64,000 nt of DNA. Origin: an uncultured Rhodobacterales bacterium (GTDB lineage Bacteria > Pseudomonadota > Alphaproteobacteria > Rhodobacterales > Rhodobacteraceae). Shown here piece after piece: positions 15,606-25,420 of the stretch. The notes under the pieces are model-generated. The model was not told the DNA's origin. It did no database searches and saw only the letters and a program-made list of their open reading frames with translations. How positions within the stretch are numbered: position 1 is the first letter of the stretch; each line of letters begins with the position of its first letter. The position numbers were made by a program, and so were the translations under genes. The stretch is from the NCBI GenBank assembly GCA_903845215.1, contig CAIMWI010000006.1:1-64000 (forward strand), written 5' to 3'.

Positions 15606-18248
15606 ATGCCCGTTGTCGTTGTCGAATCCCCGGCCAAAGCCAAGACGATCAACAAATATCTGGGCAGCAATTACACGGTTCTGGCCTCTTACGGCCATGT
15701 CCGCGACCTGCCGCCCAAGGACGGCTCGGTCAACCCCGACGACAATTTCGCCATGACATGGGAAGTGGCCGCCGACAGCCGCAAGCATATCAAGGCCATC
15801 ACCGACGCGCTGAAAACCGATGACGAGCTGATCCTTGCCACCGACCCCGACCGCGAGGGCGAGGCGATTTCGTGGCATTTGACCGAAGCGCTGGCATCGG
15901 TGATCGCCAAGGGCAAGAAAAAGGTCAGCCGCGTGACCTTTAACGCCATCACCAAATCTGCCGTTACCGAAGCCATGGCCCGCCCAAGGCAGGTCGACCA
16001 GCCGCTGGTTGAAGCCTATCTCGCACGCCGCGCTTTGGATTATCTGGTGGGGTTCACCCTGTCGCCCGTTTTGTGGCGCAAGCTGCCTGGGGCGAAATCG
16101 GCGGGCCGCGTGCAATCAGTTTGCCTGCGCCTGATCGTCGAGCGCGAGATGGAGATTGAAGCGTTCCGCGCGCAGGAATTCTGGACCGTCTCTGCCGTTT
16201 TGGCCACGCCGCGCGGGGCAGAGTTTGAGGCGCGCTTGGTTGTGCTGGGCGGTAAGAAACTAGATAAATTCGATATTCCAACGGCAGAAACAGCAGAATT
16301 GGCTTTGGCTGCTATCAACAATCGAACCTTCTCGGTCGTCTCGGCGGAAAAGAAACCCGCCAGCCGAAACCCCTATGCGCCCTTTATGACCTCCACCTTG
16401 CAGCAAGAGGCCAGCCGCAAATATGGCATGGGGGCCAAGGCCTGTATGTCGGCAGCGCAGCGGTTGTATGAGGCGGGCTATATCACCTATATGCGCACCG
16501 ACGGCATCGACATGGCCCCCGAAGCCGTTATGTCGGCCCGCGATGTGATCAAAGCAACCTTTGGCGCCGCCTATGTGCCCGACAGCCCAAGGATGTATAA
16601 GAACAAGGCGAAAAACGCCCAAGAAGCGCATGAATGTATTCGCCCCACGGATATGGCCGCCGCGCCCGAAAAACTGCGTTTGGTCGAGGCGGATCAGAAA
16701 AAGCTTTACGATCTGATCTGGAAACGCACCATCGCCAGCCAGATGTCGGCCGCGCGGATGGAACGGACGGTGGTCGAGATCGCCTCGCCAGACGGGCAGG
16801 TGGGCTTGCGCGCCAATGGGCAGGTGGTGCTGTTTGACGGGTTCTTGAAAGTCTATGACGAGGGCCGCGACGACGAAGGTGATGACGAAGGCCGTCTGCC
16901 GCAGATTGATGCAGGCGATAAGGTCGACAAGCGCGAAGTCACGCCAGAACAACACTTTACCCAGCCTTTGCCGCGCTACACCGAAGCAACCCTTGTCAAG
17001 CGGATGGAAGAATTGGGGATCGGTCGCCCGTCTACCTATGCCTCTGTTATCACCACGATCCAAGACCGCGAATATGTTAAGAAAGACAAGAACCGCCTGA
17101 TCCCCGAAGACAAGGGGCGGCTGGTGACGGCGTTTTTGACAAACTATTTCCACCGCTATGTCGATTTCAATTACACGGCGGGCCTTGAATCGGAACTGGA
17201 CGATGTCTCGGCGGGAAGCCGCAGTTATACCGATGTGTTGACGCGCTTTTGGCGCGATTTCAACGCCGCCATCGCCGAAACCGCCGATCTGCGGATTGGC
17301 GAGGTGTTGGACAAGATTGACGAATTTCTGGCCCCCCACCTGTATCCTGCCCGCGCCGACGGCTCTGATCCGCGCATTTGCCCGACCTGCGGGAAGGGCC
17401 GCTTGCATCTGAAAACGGCGCGTTCCGGCGGGGCCTTCATTGGCTGCGGCAGCTATCCTGAGTGCCGTTATACCCGCGCCATTTCTGGCAACGAAGAGGG
17501 TGGGTCGGTCGAGGGGCGCGTTTTGGGGGTGGAAGACGGCGTTGAAATCAGCCTGCGCACGGGGCGTTTTGGCCCCTATGTGCAAAAGGGCGAGGCAACG
17601 ACCGACGTGCCCAAACCGCCGCGCGCCAGCCTGCCCAAGACATGGCCGCCCGAAGACCTTACGCTGGAGCGCGCGCTTGATCTGCTGAACCTGCCGCGCC
17701 TAGTGGGCCAGCATCCCGACGATGCCGCCCCCGTCGAGGCCGCGATTGGCCGCTTTGGTCCTTACGTCAAGCACAACAGCACCTATGCCAACCTGCCCGA
17801 TGTGGAAGAGGTGTTCACCATCGGCATGAACCGCGCCGTCGAGGTTTTGGCGCAAAAGCTGGCGGGCCGTCCGGGGCGTGGGGCTGTGGCGGTGGCGCTG
17901 AAAGAGTTGGGCGCGCATCCGGATGGCGGGGTGATCAGCATCATGCCCGGCAAATATGGCCCCTATGTCAAATGGGCCAAGGTCAACGCCACAATCCCCA
18001 AGACGATTGACCCAGAGGCGCTGACGCTTGAAGACGCTTTGGCCCTGATTGCCGAAAAGGCAGGCAAAGCGCCCGCTAAGAAGCCCGCCCGCAAGGCGGC
18101 AGCGCCCAAGACGGCGGCGAAGCCCAAGGCTGCTGCAAAGCCAAAGACGGCAGCGGTCAAGACGACTGCCGCCAAGGCCGATGCGAAAAAGCCGGCTATC
18201 AAGAAAGCCCCTGCCAAGAAGCCCGCGGCGAAAGCGGTGGAAGGCTAA
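15606..18248 (+). CDS. topA: DNA topoisomerase I (type IA)
   Basis: An 880-residue enzyme relaxing negative supercoils. The N-terminal Toprim domain has VVVESPAKAKTI (residue 3), GHVRDLP and ATDPDREGEAISWH (acidic metal triad). The catalytic Tyr is in ITYMRTDG, about residue 295. A four-Cys zinc ribbon (CPTCGKGRLHL...CGSYPEC) lies near residue 595, followed by degenerate topoisomerase C-terminal repeats (RFGPYVQKGE, RFGPYVKH, KYGPYVKW). The last 70 residues are an Ala/Lys/Pro-rich tail resembling histone H1 tails. ATG at 15606 has an AAGGA site. It converges on choV with a 3-bp gap. Confidence 0.96.
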   Translation: MPVVVVESPAKAKTINKYLGSNYTVLASYGHVRDLPPKDGSVNPDDNFAMTWEVAADSRKHIKAITDALKTDDELILATDPDREGEAISWHLTEALASVIAKGKKKVSRVTFNAITKSAVTEAMARPRQVDQPLVEAYLARRALDYLVGFTLSPVLWRKLPGAKSAGRVQSVCLRLIVEREMEIEAFRAQEFWTVSAVLATPRGAEFEARLVVLGGKKLDKFDIPTAETAELALAAINNRTFSVVSAEKKPASRNPYAPFMTSTLQQEASRKYGMGAKACMSAAQRLYEAGYITYMRTDGIDMAPEAVMSARDVIKATFGAAYVPDSPRMYKNKAKNAQEAHECIRPTDMAAAPEKLRLVEADQKKLYDLIWKRTIASQMSAARMERTVVEIASPDGQVGLRANGQVVLFDGFLKVYDEGRDDEGDDEGRLPQIDAGDKVDKREVTPEQHFTQPLPRYTEATLVKRMEELGIGRPSTYASVITTIQDREYVKKDKNRLIPEDKGRLVTAFLTNYFHRYVDFNYTAGLESELDDVSAGSRSYTDVLTRFWRDFNAAIAETADLRIGEVLDKIDEFLAPHLYPARADGSDPRICPTCGKGRLHLKTARSGGAFIGCGSYPECRYTRAISGNEEGGSVEGRVLGVEDGVEISLRTGRFGPYVQKGEATTDVPKPPRASLPKTWPPEDLTLERALDLLNLPRLVGQHPDDAAPVEAAIGRFGPYVKHNSTYANLPDVEEVFTIGMNRAVEVLAQKLAGRPGRGAVAVALKELGAHPDGGVISIMPGKYGPYVKWAKVNATIPKTIDPEALTLEDALALIAEKAGKAPAKKPARKAAAPKTAAKPKAAAKPKTAAVKTTAAKADAKKPAIKKAPAKKPAAKAVEG

Positions 18249-18251
18249 GCC

Positions 18252-19277
18252 CTAGCCGTTGCGTGGGTCGATCAGGCGTCCCATCAGGGACGCCGCCCGC
18301 ACCACCCCGATGCGTGCGCCGTTCAAAGTTACCGCCAATTCCGGCGCGCCCTTGGCCAAAAGGGCCATGACCTCTTTGACGGGCAGGTGGGCTGCGACAC
18401 TGGCGGCGGTGTCGGTGGCGCCCTGCTCCATCACATCTTGCGCGGTCAGAACGCCCAAGGGGTTCATATGGGCGACAAAATCGGCGACATAATCGCTGAC
18501 GGGGTTGGCGATGATTTCGCGCGCGGTGCCGATTTGCACGATGCGGCCGCCGTCCATCAAGGCGATGCGGTTGCCCAGTTTGAACGCCTCGTCCAGATCA
18601 TGGCTGACAAAGATGATCGTGCGTTTCAGCTTGGCTTGCAGGTCTAACAACTCGTCTTGCAAACGGGCACGGATCAAGGGGTCAAGGGCAGAAAAGGGTT
18701 CATCCATCAGCAAGATCGGCGCTTGGGTGGCAAAGGCGCGCGCCAGCCCCACGCGCTGCTGCATCCCGCCGGACAATTCGCCCACCTTGCGCTCGGCCCA
18801 TTGGGTCAGGTTCACCAGGGCGAGCTGTTCATCCACCCGCGGCTTGCGCGCTGCGGCATCAAGGCCTGCCAGTTCCAGCCCAAGGCCCACATTCTCGCGC
18901 ACGCTACGCCAAGGCAGTAAGCCAAACTGTTGAAACACCATGGCAATGCGGTTCAGCCGCAGGTGGCGCAGGGTGAGGGCATCGGCCTTGGTCACCGACA
19001 CCATCTTGGCCCCGTCCGACACAAGCACCTCGCCGCGCACCACGGGGTTCAGCGCGTTCACCCCGCGCAACAGGGTGGATTTGCCCGACCCTGACAGGCC
19101 CATCAGCACCAAAATCTCGCCCTCGGCCACGGTTAGGCTGCAATCATGCACGCCCAAAATCTGGCCGGTTTTGCTTTGAATGTCTGCCCGGCTCATCCCC
19201 TGATCCATCAGGGGCAGGGCCAGATGTGGTTTGTCGCCAAAGACGATGGAAACGCGGTCAAAGACAACGGCCGTCAT
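18252..19277 (-). CDS. choV: Choline/glycine-betaine ABC transporter ATP-binding protein ChoV
   Basis: A 341-residue ABC ATPase of the quaternary-amine (OpuAA/ProV/ChoV) type. Walker A MGLSGSGKSTLLR (about residue 58), Q-loop VFQQFGLLPW (about residue 114), signature LSGGMQQRVGLARA (about residue 164), Walker B ILLMDEPFSALD and ISHD-like VSHDLDEA. Residues about 275-341 form the C-terminal regulatory (CBS-like) part found in this subfamily. Overlaps choW by 4 bp (ATGA) and is the last gene of choX-choW-choV. Confidence 0.92.
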   Translation of the reverse strand: MTAVVFDRVSIVFGDKPHLALPLMDQGMSRADIQSKTGQILGVHDCSLTVAEGEILVLMGLSGSGKSTLLRGVNALNPVVRGEVLVSDGAKMVSVTKADALTLRHLRLNRIAMVFQQFGLLPWRSVRENVGLGLELAGLDAAARKPRVDEQLALVNLTQWAERKVGELSGGMQQRVGLARAFATQAPILLMDEPFSALDPLIRARLQDELLDLQAKLKRTIIFVSHDLDEAFKLGNRIALMDGGRIVQIGTAREIIANPVSDYVADFVAHMNPLGVLTAQDVMEQGATDTAASVAAHLPVKEVMALLAKGAPELAVTLNGARIGVVRAASLMGRLIDPRNG

Positions 19278-20110
19278 CCTTTCACCTCGCGCTGAAATAT
19301 GCTGCGCAAAGCAATGGCCACCACGACAATGACAAAGCCCGATTCAAACCCCTTGGCCGCGTTGACCGAGGCTAAGGCCCGCATCACCGGCACCCCCAAC
19401 CCATTGGCCCCCACCATCGAGGCAATCACCACCATCGACAGCGACAGCATGATCGTCTGGTTCAACCCCACCATGATCTGCGGCAGGGCCCAAGGCAGTT
19501 CCACCTTCCACAAGCGCTGGCGCGGGGTGGCGCCAAAGGCGGTTGCGGCTTCCAAAAGTGCTGTGGGGGTAGAGGCCACGCCAAGTTCGGTCAGCCTGAT
19601 CGGTGCGGGCAGGACAAAAATCACCGTGGCGATCAGGCCGGGCACCATGCCGATGCCAAAGAAGATGATGGCCGGAATAAGATAGACAAAGGTTGGCAAG
19701 GTTTGCATCAGGTCAAGCACCGGCGAAATCGCGGCGTTCAGACGCGCATTATGGGCGCAGGCGATGCCAATCGGCACGCCAATCGCCATGCACACGGCAC
19801 AAGAGGATAAGATCAGCGTCAGGCTTTCGGTGGTTTCTTTCCAATATCCTTGGTTGACCACAAATAAGAACCCAAGCCCCACGCCCAGACAAATCTTCCA
19901 ATTGCGCTGCAAAACCCAAGCCAGCGCTACGAAAAGGGCAATCATAACCAAAGGGTTGGGTGCCTGAAGCAGCCATAAGAAGCACGCAATCAAACCTTCC
20001 AGCGCCCATGAAATGGTGTCGAAGATGGCTGTCATATGGGTTTTCATCCAGACGAACACCATATTGGCCACCGATCCGACCGGGATCTTTGCTGCCGTCA
20101 ACCACTCCAT
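19274..20110 (-). CDS. choW: Choline ABC transporter permease ChoW
   Basis: A 278-residue inner-membrane permease with about seven hydrophobic segments and the binding-protein-dependent transport EAA loop, here EAATAFGATPRQRLWKVELPW (about residues 190-211). LMQTLPTFVYLIPAIIFFG is typical of ProW/OpuAB permeases. It pairs with ChoV and ChoX. It starts 55 bp after the choX stop, and a strong terminator hairpin sits between the two genes, so its expression is probably lower than that of choX. Confidence 0.92.
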   Translation of the reverse strand: MEWLTAAKIPVGSVANMVFVWMKTHMTAIFDTISWALEGLIACFLWLLQAPNPLVMIALFVALAWVLQRNWKICLGVGLGFLFVVNQGYWKETTESLTLILSSCAVCMAIGVPIGIACAHNARLNAAISPVLDLMQTLPTFVYLIPAIIFFGIGMVPGLIATVIFVLPAPIRLTELGVASTPTALLEAATAFGATPRQRLWKVELPWALPQIMVGLNQTIMLSLSMVVIASMVGANGLGVPVMRALASVNAAKGFESGFVIVVVAIALRSIFQREVKG

Positions 20111-20128
20111 CCCGCTCTTCCCCTTTAG

Positions 20129-20157
20129 AAAAAAGGCCCCGGATTCGATCCGGGGCC
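20129..20157 (-). terminator. Terminator hairpin inside the cho operon, between choX and choW
   Basis: Minus strand: 10-bp perfect stem GGCCCCGGAT / ATCCGGGGCC with a 3-base loop, then six T's. It lies 8 bp after the choX stop and 19 bp before the choW start. A partial terminator here would make the binding protein more abundant than the permease and ATPase, as is usual in ABC operons. Confidence 0.75.
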
Positions 20158-20165
20158 CTCAAAGT

Positions 20166-21101
20166 TTACTGCAATGCTGCCGTCACAGCCGCCACGGCAT
20201 CGCCACCGTCTTTGGTGGTCACGCCGGCCAGCCAAGGCGTGATGACATCGGGATGGGCTGCCAGCCAAGTCTTGGCCGCCACGGCAGGGTCGGCGCCGTC
20301 GTTCAAGATGGCGCCCATGATCTCATTCTCCATCGCCAGCGAGAAGACGAGGTTGGACAACAGCTTACCGGTGTTGGGGCATTCGGCCGACAGGCCCGCG
20401 CGGGTGTTGGTGTAAACGGTCGCCCCGCCCAGATTGGGGCCAAAGAAATCGTCGCCGCCGGTCAGATAGGTCATCTTGAAATTGGCGTTCATCGGGTGGG
20501 GCTCCCAGCCCAAGAAGATGATCGGCTTTTGCGCCTGATCTTCTTTGGCGACCTGGGCCAACATGCCTTGTTCGCTGCTTTCAACCAGTTCGATGGCCGC
20601 ATCTTTCAGGCCAAAGGCGTTGGCTTCGATCATATCCAAGATCAGCTTGTTGCCGTCGTTGCCAGCTTCGATGCCGTAGATCTTGCCATCCAGATCGGCG
20701 GCATGGGTGGCAATATCGGCGAAATCTTTGATGCCGAGGGCAGCGCCAGCTTCGTTGGTCGCCAGCGTGTATTTCGCGCCTTCCAAGTTGGCGGTCAGCG
20801 ATTCGACGGTTTTGGCATCCAGATAGGGTTGGATGTTCGACGCCATCGTGGGCATCCAGTTGCCCAAGAACACATCTACGTCGCCCTTGGCCAAGGCCTC
20901 ATAGGTCACAGGAACTGACAGAACCTGCGTTTCGGTTTCATAGCCCAAAGCCTGCAAAATCAGGCTGGTTGCGGCGGTGGTGGCGGTGATGTCCGTCCAG
21001 CCAACGTCAGAAAAGGTCACTTTGTCGCAGCCGGCCGCAAAGGCAGAACCGGTGAAGGCGAAGGCCACGGCGGTGGCAAGCAGAGTGGATTTGAAGGTCA
21101 T
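20166..21101 (-). CDS. choX: Choline/glycine-betaine ABC transporter substrate-binding protein ChoX
   Basis: A 311-residue periplasmic binding protein with a clear signal peptide (KSTLLATAVAFAFTGSAFA, cleavage after AFA near residue 22). The mature part begins with CDKVTFSDVGWTDITATT and has LGNWMPTM (about residue 98), aromatic residues of the kind that box the quaternary ammonium group, and GWEPHPMN (about residue 210). Start at 21101 has GGGAG five bases upstream; a longer open frame runs antisense through betI and is not real. Divergent from the repressor gene betI with a candidate BetI operator in between. Confidence 0.93.
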   Translation of the reverse strand: MTFKSTLLATAVAFAFTGSAFAAGCDKVTFSDVGWTDITATTAATSLILQALGYETETQVLSVPVTYEALAKGDVDVFLGNWMPTMASNIQPYLDAKTVESLTANLEGAKYTLATNEAGAALGIKDFADIATHAADLDGKIYGIEAGNDGNKLILDMIEANAFGLKDAAIELVESSEQGMLAQVAKEDQAQKPIIFLGWEPHPMNANFKMTYLTGGDDFFGPNLGGATVYTNTRAGLSAECPNTGKLLSNLVFSLAMENEIMGAILNDGADPAVAAKTWLAAHPDVITPWLAGVTTKDGGDAVAAVTAALQ

Positions 21102-21120
21102 GGGGGCTCCCTGTTTTTTG

Positions 21121-21140
21121 TTGATTGACGAGTCAATAAA
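21121..21140. promoter_or_regulatory. Candidate BetI operator between choX and betI
   Basis: Perfect inverted repeat ATTGAC-GA-GTCAAT (21124-21137) inside an AT-rich context, 20 bp upstream of the choX start and 55 bp upstream of betI. The arms resemble the ATTGAAC/GTTCAAT arms reported for BetI boxes. The match is by eye. Confidence 0.6.
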
Positions 21141-21194
21141 CTTCAAGCTAGCTGCAAAAAGCAAGTGTTTTTCACAAGCACCCACAAGGACAGC

Positions 21195-21776
21195 ATGCCG
21201 AAGCTTGGGATGGAGCCTATACGCAAAGACGCGCTCGTCAAAGCCACGATCACCGAGATCGGGCGGACGGGGTCTTTGGATGTGACGGTCAGCCAGATTG
21301 CCAAGCGTGCGGGCATGTCCAGCGCGCTGGCGCATCATTACTTTGGCTCGAAAGAAGACATGTTTTTGGCCGCGATGCGCCACATCATGACGATTTACGG
21401 GGCCGAGGTGCGCGGGGCTTTGGGCGTGGCACAAACCCCCATGGCGCGGATCGAGGCGATTGTGGTGGCCTCTTTCAGCGCGGCGAACTTCCGGCGCGAG
21501 GCGGTAGGGGCTTGGCTAAACTTTTGGGTTCTGGCCCAAACCGTACCGCAGGCCAAACGATTGGTCGCCGTTTATCAGCGGCGCTTGAAATCGAACCTGT
21601 TGGTGGGCCTTCGGCCCTTGGTGGGGGCCCGGGCCGAGGCCATTGCCGAAGGCTTGGGCGCCTTGATCGATGGGCTTTATCTGCGCGAGGTCTTGCGCCC
21701 CGGTGCGCCGGATGGGGCGGCGGCGGCGCAGATGGCGCGGGCATATCTGGCGGCGCATCTGGCCGATGCCCCATAG
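21195..21776 (+). CDS. betI: Choline-responsive TetR-family repressor BetI
   Basis: A 193-residue TetR-type repressor. It begins with the BetI hallmark PKLGMEPIRKDALVKAT; the helix-turn-helix is in VSQIAKRAGMSSALAHHYF (residues about 35-53). The C-terminal ligand domain contains FWVLAQTVPQAKRLV and GLIDGLYLR-like (LGALIDGLYLRE) segments typical of BetI. In known systems choline or its aldehyde releases it from bet and cho promoters. The start at 21195 has an AAGGA site. Upstream of betA with a 66-bp gap; no betB or betC is in the window. Confidence 0.92.
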   Translation: MPKLGMEPIRKDALVKATITEIGRTGSLDVTVSQIAKRAGMSSALAHHYFGSKEDMFLAAMRHIMTIYGAEVRGALGVAQTPMARIEAIVVASFSAANFRREAVGAWLNFWVLAQTVPQAKRLVAVYQRRLKSNLLVGLRPLVGARAEAIAEGLGALIDGLYLREVLRPGAPDGAAAAQMARAYLAAHLADAP

Positions 21777-21842
21777 GAACTCAACTGACAGGGTCGCTAC
21801 GGCCCTAAAACAGCAAAGGCGCACCGCAGGGGGCGAAGGGAT

Positions 21843-23498
21843 ATGCAGGCAGAGTATGTGATCATCGGTTCAGGATCGGCAGGGTCGGCTTTGGCTTACC
21901 GTTTGGGGCAGGCGGGCCAGCGCGTGATTGTGATTGAGGCGGGCGGCACCGATGCGGGCCCCCTGATCCAGATGCCTGCCGCTTTGTCTTATCCGATGAA
22001 TATGCCGCGCTATGACTGGGGCTTTCATTCCGAACCCGAACCGCATTTGGGCGGGCGGGTTCTGGCCACACCGCGCGGGCGCGTGGTGGGGGGGTCATCC
22101 AGCATCAACGGCATGGTCTATGTGCGCGGCCATGCCCATGATTATGACACATGGGAGTCGATGGGGGCGCAAGGCTGGGCCTATGCCGATGTGCTGCCCT
22201 ATTTCAAACGCATGGAAAACTGGCACGGCGAAGACGGGCAGCCGTCCGAATTTCGCGGCACCGATGGCCCGTTGCACATCACCCGTGGCCCGCGCAACAA
22301 TCCGCTGTTTGACGCCTTTGTCACCGCTGGCCGCCAAGCGGGCTACAACACCACCGCCGATTACAACGGTCAGGCCCAAGAAGGCTTTGGCGCGATGGAG
22401 GCGACGATCTGGAAGGGTCGGCGCTGGTCTGCGGCCAATGCCTATCTTAAACCCGCGCTGAAACAGGGTAATGTGCAGCTTTACCACGCCCTGGCGCGGA
22501 AGGTCGTCATCGAAGATGGCCGCGCGGTAGGGGTGGAGGTGCAGCGCGGCGACAAGATCGAAGTGATCCGTGCCGCGCGCGAGGTGATCGTGGCGGCATC
22601 TGTCATCAATACGCCTAAAATCCTGATGCATTCAGGCATTGGCCCTGCGGCGCATTTGGCCGAAATGGGAATTGGCGTGATCGCCGACCGCCCCGGGGTG
22701 GGGGCCAATCTGCAAGACCATCTGGAACTGTACCTGCAATTCGCGGCCAGCCAGCCTGTCACGCTGTACAAATACTGGAACCTGTGGGGCAAGGCGCTGA
22801 TCGGGGCGCAGTGGATGTTGACAGGCAAAGGGCTTGGCGCATCCAACCAGTTTGAAAGCTGCGGGTTTATCCGCTCGCGGGCGGGGATCGACTATCCTGA
22901 CATCCAGTACCACTTCTTGCCAATTGCCGTGCGCTATGATGGCAAAGCCTCGGCCCATGGGCATGGGTTTCAGGTGCATACGGGGCCGATGCGGTCGCGG
23001 TCGCGCGGCGCGGTCACGCTGCGCTCGGCCGATCCTTTGGCACCGCCGAAGATTGTGTTTAACTACATGGCACACGCCGACGATTGGCATGATTTCCGCA
23101 CAGCCATTCGCCTGACGCGCGAAATTTTCGCGCAAGACGCCTTTAAGCCCTATGTGAAATCTGAAATCCAACCGGGGGCGGGCGTGGAATCAGACGAGGA
23201 TCTGAACGACTTCATCCGCGCCCATGTTGAAAGCGCCTATCACCCCTGCGGCACGTCCCGCATGGGGCGGCGTGATGATCCGATGGCCGTGGTTGACCCA
23301 GAACTGCGGGTGATCGGGGTCGAAGGGCTGCGCGTGGTGGACAGTTCGATCTTCCCGCAGGTGACCAATGGCAACCTGAATGGCCCGTCGATCATGACAG
23401 GCGAAAAGGCCGCTGATCACATCTTGGGCAAGGGCATGCTGGCTCGGTCGAACCAGCAGCCGTGGATCAACCCCAACTGGCGCACATCGCAGCGTTAA
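21843..23498 (+). CDS. betA: Choline dehydrogenase BetA (GMC oxidoreductase)
   Basis: A 551-residue FAD enzyme oxidising choline to betaine aldehyde. N-terminal dinucleotide motif [16 protein letters not shown] (residue 6), GMC signature 1 in [18 protein letters not shown] (about residue 79), GMC signature 2 near [16 protein letters not shown], and the C-terminal catalytic His region [12 protein letters not shown] (about residue 466) with [19 protein letters not shown]. Length is normal. Betaine aldehyde would need BetB encoded elsewhere. It converges on an SRPBCC-like gene, sharing TTAA as both stop codons. Confidence 0.94.
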   Translation: MQAEYVIIGSGSAGSALAYRLGQAGQRVIVIEAGGTDAGPLIQMPAALSYPMNMPRYDWGFHSEPEPHLGGRVLATPRGRVVGGSSSINGMVYVRGHAHDYDTWESMGAQGWAYADVLPYFKRMENWHGEDGQPSEFRGTDGPLHITRGPRNNPLFDAFVTAGRQAGYNTTADYNGQAQEGFGAMEATIWKGRRWSAANAYLKPALKQGNVQLYHALARKVVIEDGRAVGVEVQRGDKIEVIRAAREVIVAASVINTPKILMHSGIGPAAHLAEMGIGVIADRPGVGANLQDHLELYLQFAASQPVTLYKYWNLWGKALIGAQWMLTGKGLGASNQFESCGFIRSRAGIDYPDIQYHFLPIAVRYDGKASAHGHGFQVHTGPMRSRSRGAVTLRSADPLAPPKIVFNYMAHADDWHDFRTAIRLTREIFAQDAFKPYVKSEIQPGAGVESDEDLNDFIRAHVESAYHPCGTSRMGRRDDPMAVVDPELRVIGVEGLRVVDSSIFPQVTNGNLNGPSIMTGEKAADHILGKGMLARSNQQPWINPNWRTSQR

Positions 23499-23947
23499 AT
23501 TTCTGCTTGACGGGCCAAGCGTTCAAATAAGGTTTTGACAATCCGATCCGCTTCGGCGGCGCGGTCTTTCACGATGCGGGCTGTCAGACCTCGCGCCTCC
23601 ATCGTACCGGTCCATGAAAGGGTTTTGCTGCCATCGGGGCCGATGTGCGGCGTTACATTCAACCCGATGGAAACACCGCCACCAATGCGGTGGTCGGCTT
23701 GAATGTCGATATGGCTTTCGGCCACACCTGTGGTTTGACGAAGGCTGATATGCCCCGCCAGATTAAGCAAAATTACCCCGATCCTGCGCCGGAAGGTGAA
23801 GGCAATCGTCTCTGCGACGGGTTCCGAAAAGAGAAACCCATCCGGAGCAATTTTGCCCAAAACATTTGGATCACGCAAAAGATGCAGCGCCTTCTCTGGC
23901 GGGCAAGTTGTCGGAATAGAGCCCTGAATTTTCATTTTTTTATCCAA
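23495..23947 (-). CDS. Small SRPBCC/CoxG-like protein, function unknown
   Basis: A 150-residue protein with the look of the SRPBCC (START-like) fold: an N-terminal strand ([24 protein letters not shown]), then a helix and a run of alternating strands ([19 protein letters not shown]) ending in a long C-terminal helix ERLARQAEI. CoxG-type proteins share this pattern with the [11 protein letters not shown] region, but no catalytic residue can be pointed to. The start may be 23947 or the internal Met at 23935. It is somewhat less GC-rich than its neighbours at the 5' end. Its stop overlaps that of betA. Confidence 0.6.
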   Translation of the reverse strand: MDKKMKIQGSIPTTCPPEKALHLLRDPNVLGKIAPDGFLFSEPVAETIAFTFRRRIGVILLNLAGHISLRQTTGVAESHIDIQADHRIGGGVSIGLNVTPHIGPDGSKTLSWTGTMEARGLTARIVKDRAAEADRIVKTLFERLARQAEI

Positions 23948-23986
23948 TAAACTTTGGTCATCATTGTCAACTAAAGGTGCTTTTTA

Positions 23987-25195
23987 TCAGTCTTTTGCCC
24001 TCCACAAAAGGGGGAACATCGTCAAGGTCGATAAAACCGAACATCCCAGCATCAGCACGATCAACGGCATCTCGCCCGAACCTGGGGGCAGGGCCGCAAC
24101 GGCCAAGGCTGACAAAGCCGCCCCGCCACCGATCACAATCGCCCCGCCAAGGCCCGAGGCCGTCCCGGCAAGGTCCGGTCGCACCGACAGCATTCCGGCA
24201 TTGGCATTGGGCAGCGCCATACCGTTGCCCACACCCAAGGCGACCATCGCCCCAAAGAATGGGATCGCCCCCGAAAGGCCAGCCCAAGTCACAAGCGCCA
24301 AAAAGGCCATCCCGCCTGTGGTAATCATCGTCCCCGCCACAATCATCGGATTCATGCCAAAGCGCACTGAAAAGCGCCCGGCCAAGAAGTTTCCCGCAGC
24401 ATAGCCCAGGGCGGGCAGCGCAAAAGCCAGCCCGATGGCTGAAGGTTGCAGCCCGAAGACCTTTGCACCAACATAGGGGGCGCCACCCAAAAAGGCGTAA
24501 AAACAGCCCGAGGCAAAAGTGGCGGATCCGCAATAGGCCCAAAACCTGCCCGCCCCCAAAAGGGCGGGGTAAAGGCGAATTTGTTGAGCAAAACTGCGCT
24601 GGGCTGTGGTGGCGGTTTCGCCCATATCAGCCCAAGTCAGGACTGTCACAACCAGTCCTAAGATTAACAGCATGACAAAGGTCGATTGCCAGCCAAATAC
24701 CTCTTCCAGCGTACCGCCAAGCACGGGGCCAATCATAGGCACCAAACTCATCCCCATGGTGATATACCCAATCATCGATGCGGCGCGGGGGCCTTCGACC
24801 ATGTCGCGCACCACAGCGCGGCTTAACACCATGCCCGCCGTCACCACCGCTTGGGCCATGCGACATGCCAAAAACACCGAGGCATTGGGGGCCAGCAACG
24901 TGCCGATGGTCGCCAGCAGGAAGATGGCCAATGCCCCCAGCACCACGGGCCTCCGGCCAAAACGGTCGCTAATCGGTCCGATGACCACCTGCAACACCGC
25001 CGACAGGGCCAGATAAAGCGACACTGCAAGTTGCATCAGCCCGTAAGGAACATCGAAATATAAGGCCATCTGCGGCAAGGATGGCAGCATCAAGTTTAAA
25101 GTCAGGGCCGAAAGACCGGTTAACAGGGTCAGCGTCAGCAGGCGCGGCGGCGTTGTCCGGTTCAAGAAAACGCTTTTTGGCAATGCTTTTACCAT
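23987..25195 (-). CDS. MFS drug/metabolite exporter, Bcr/CflA family
   Basis: A 402-residue protein with twelve predicted membrane spans. The MFS motif A is clear in IGPISDRFGRRPVVLGAL (about residue 70), and motif C-like GPVLGGTLEEVFGWQ (about residue 155) marks the drug-H+ antiporter DHA1/Bcr group. Substrates of this family include bicyclomycin, sulfonamides and cysteine; none can be inferred here. The Met at 25195 was chosen since GGGG lies six bases upstream; Mets a few codons earlier are possible. It stands alone on the minus strand, divergent from pccB across a regulatory-looking gap. Confidence 0.85.
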   Translation of the reverse strand: MVKALPKSVFLNRTTPPRLLTLTLLTGLSALTLNLMLPSLPQMALYFDVPYGLMQLAVSLYLALSAVLQVVIGPISDRFGRRPVVLGALAIFLLATIGTLLAPNASVFLACRMAQAVVTAGMVLSRAVVRDMVEGPRAASMIGYITMGMSLVPMIGPVLGGTLEEVFGWQSTFVMLLILGLVVTVLTWADMGETATTAQRSFAQQIRLYPALLGAGRFWAYCGSATFASGCFYAFLGGAPYVGAKVFGLQPSAIGLAFALPALGYAAGNFLAGRFSVRFGMNPMIVAGTMITTGGMAFLALVTWAGLSGAIPFFGAMVALGVGNGMALPNANAGMLSVRPDLAGTASGLGGAIVIGGGAALSALAVAALPPGSGEMPLIVLMLGCSVLSTLTMFPLLWRAKD

Positions 25196-25420
25196 TTGCA
25201 TCCCCACAAAGCGGGACAAAGCGCCAAGTTAGATACCCAGCTGCGCTGGGCACAGCCGTTATGGGGGTTGTGAAGCCGTTGCAAGCCGCGCCAATCCTGC
25301 GCCGCAAAGACGCTGGCTTCGCGCAACGGCGGCACGATGCGGATAGGTCTGGAAGAAAATTGCATGGCCCCTCGGCAAGTATGCGCGCCGTTTACCGCAC
25401 AAACATCGCAAAGTGCAGGG

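Noticed and set aside
16260-17585. 441-codon minus-strand frame antisense to topA
   Set aside because: A high-GC shadow frame; the peptide shows no motif, while the plus strand encodes conserved topoisomerase.
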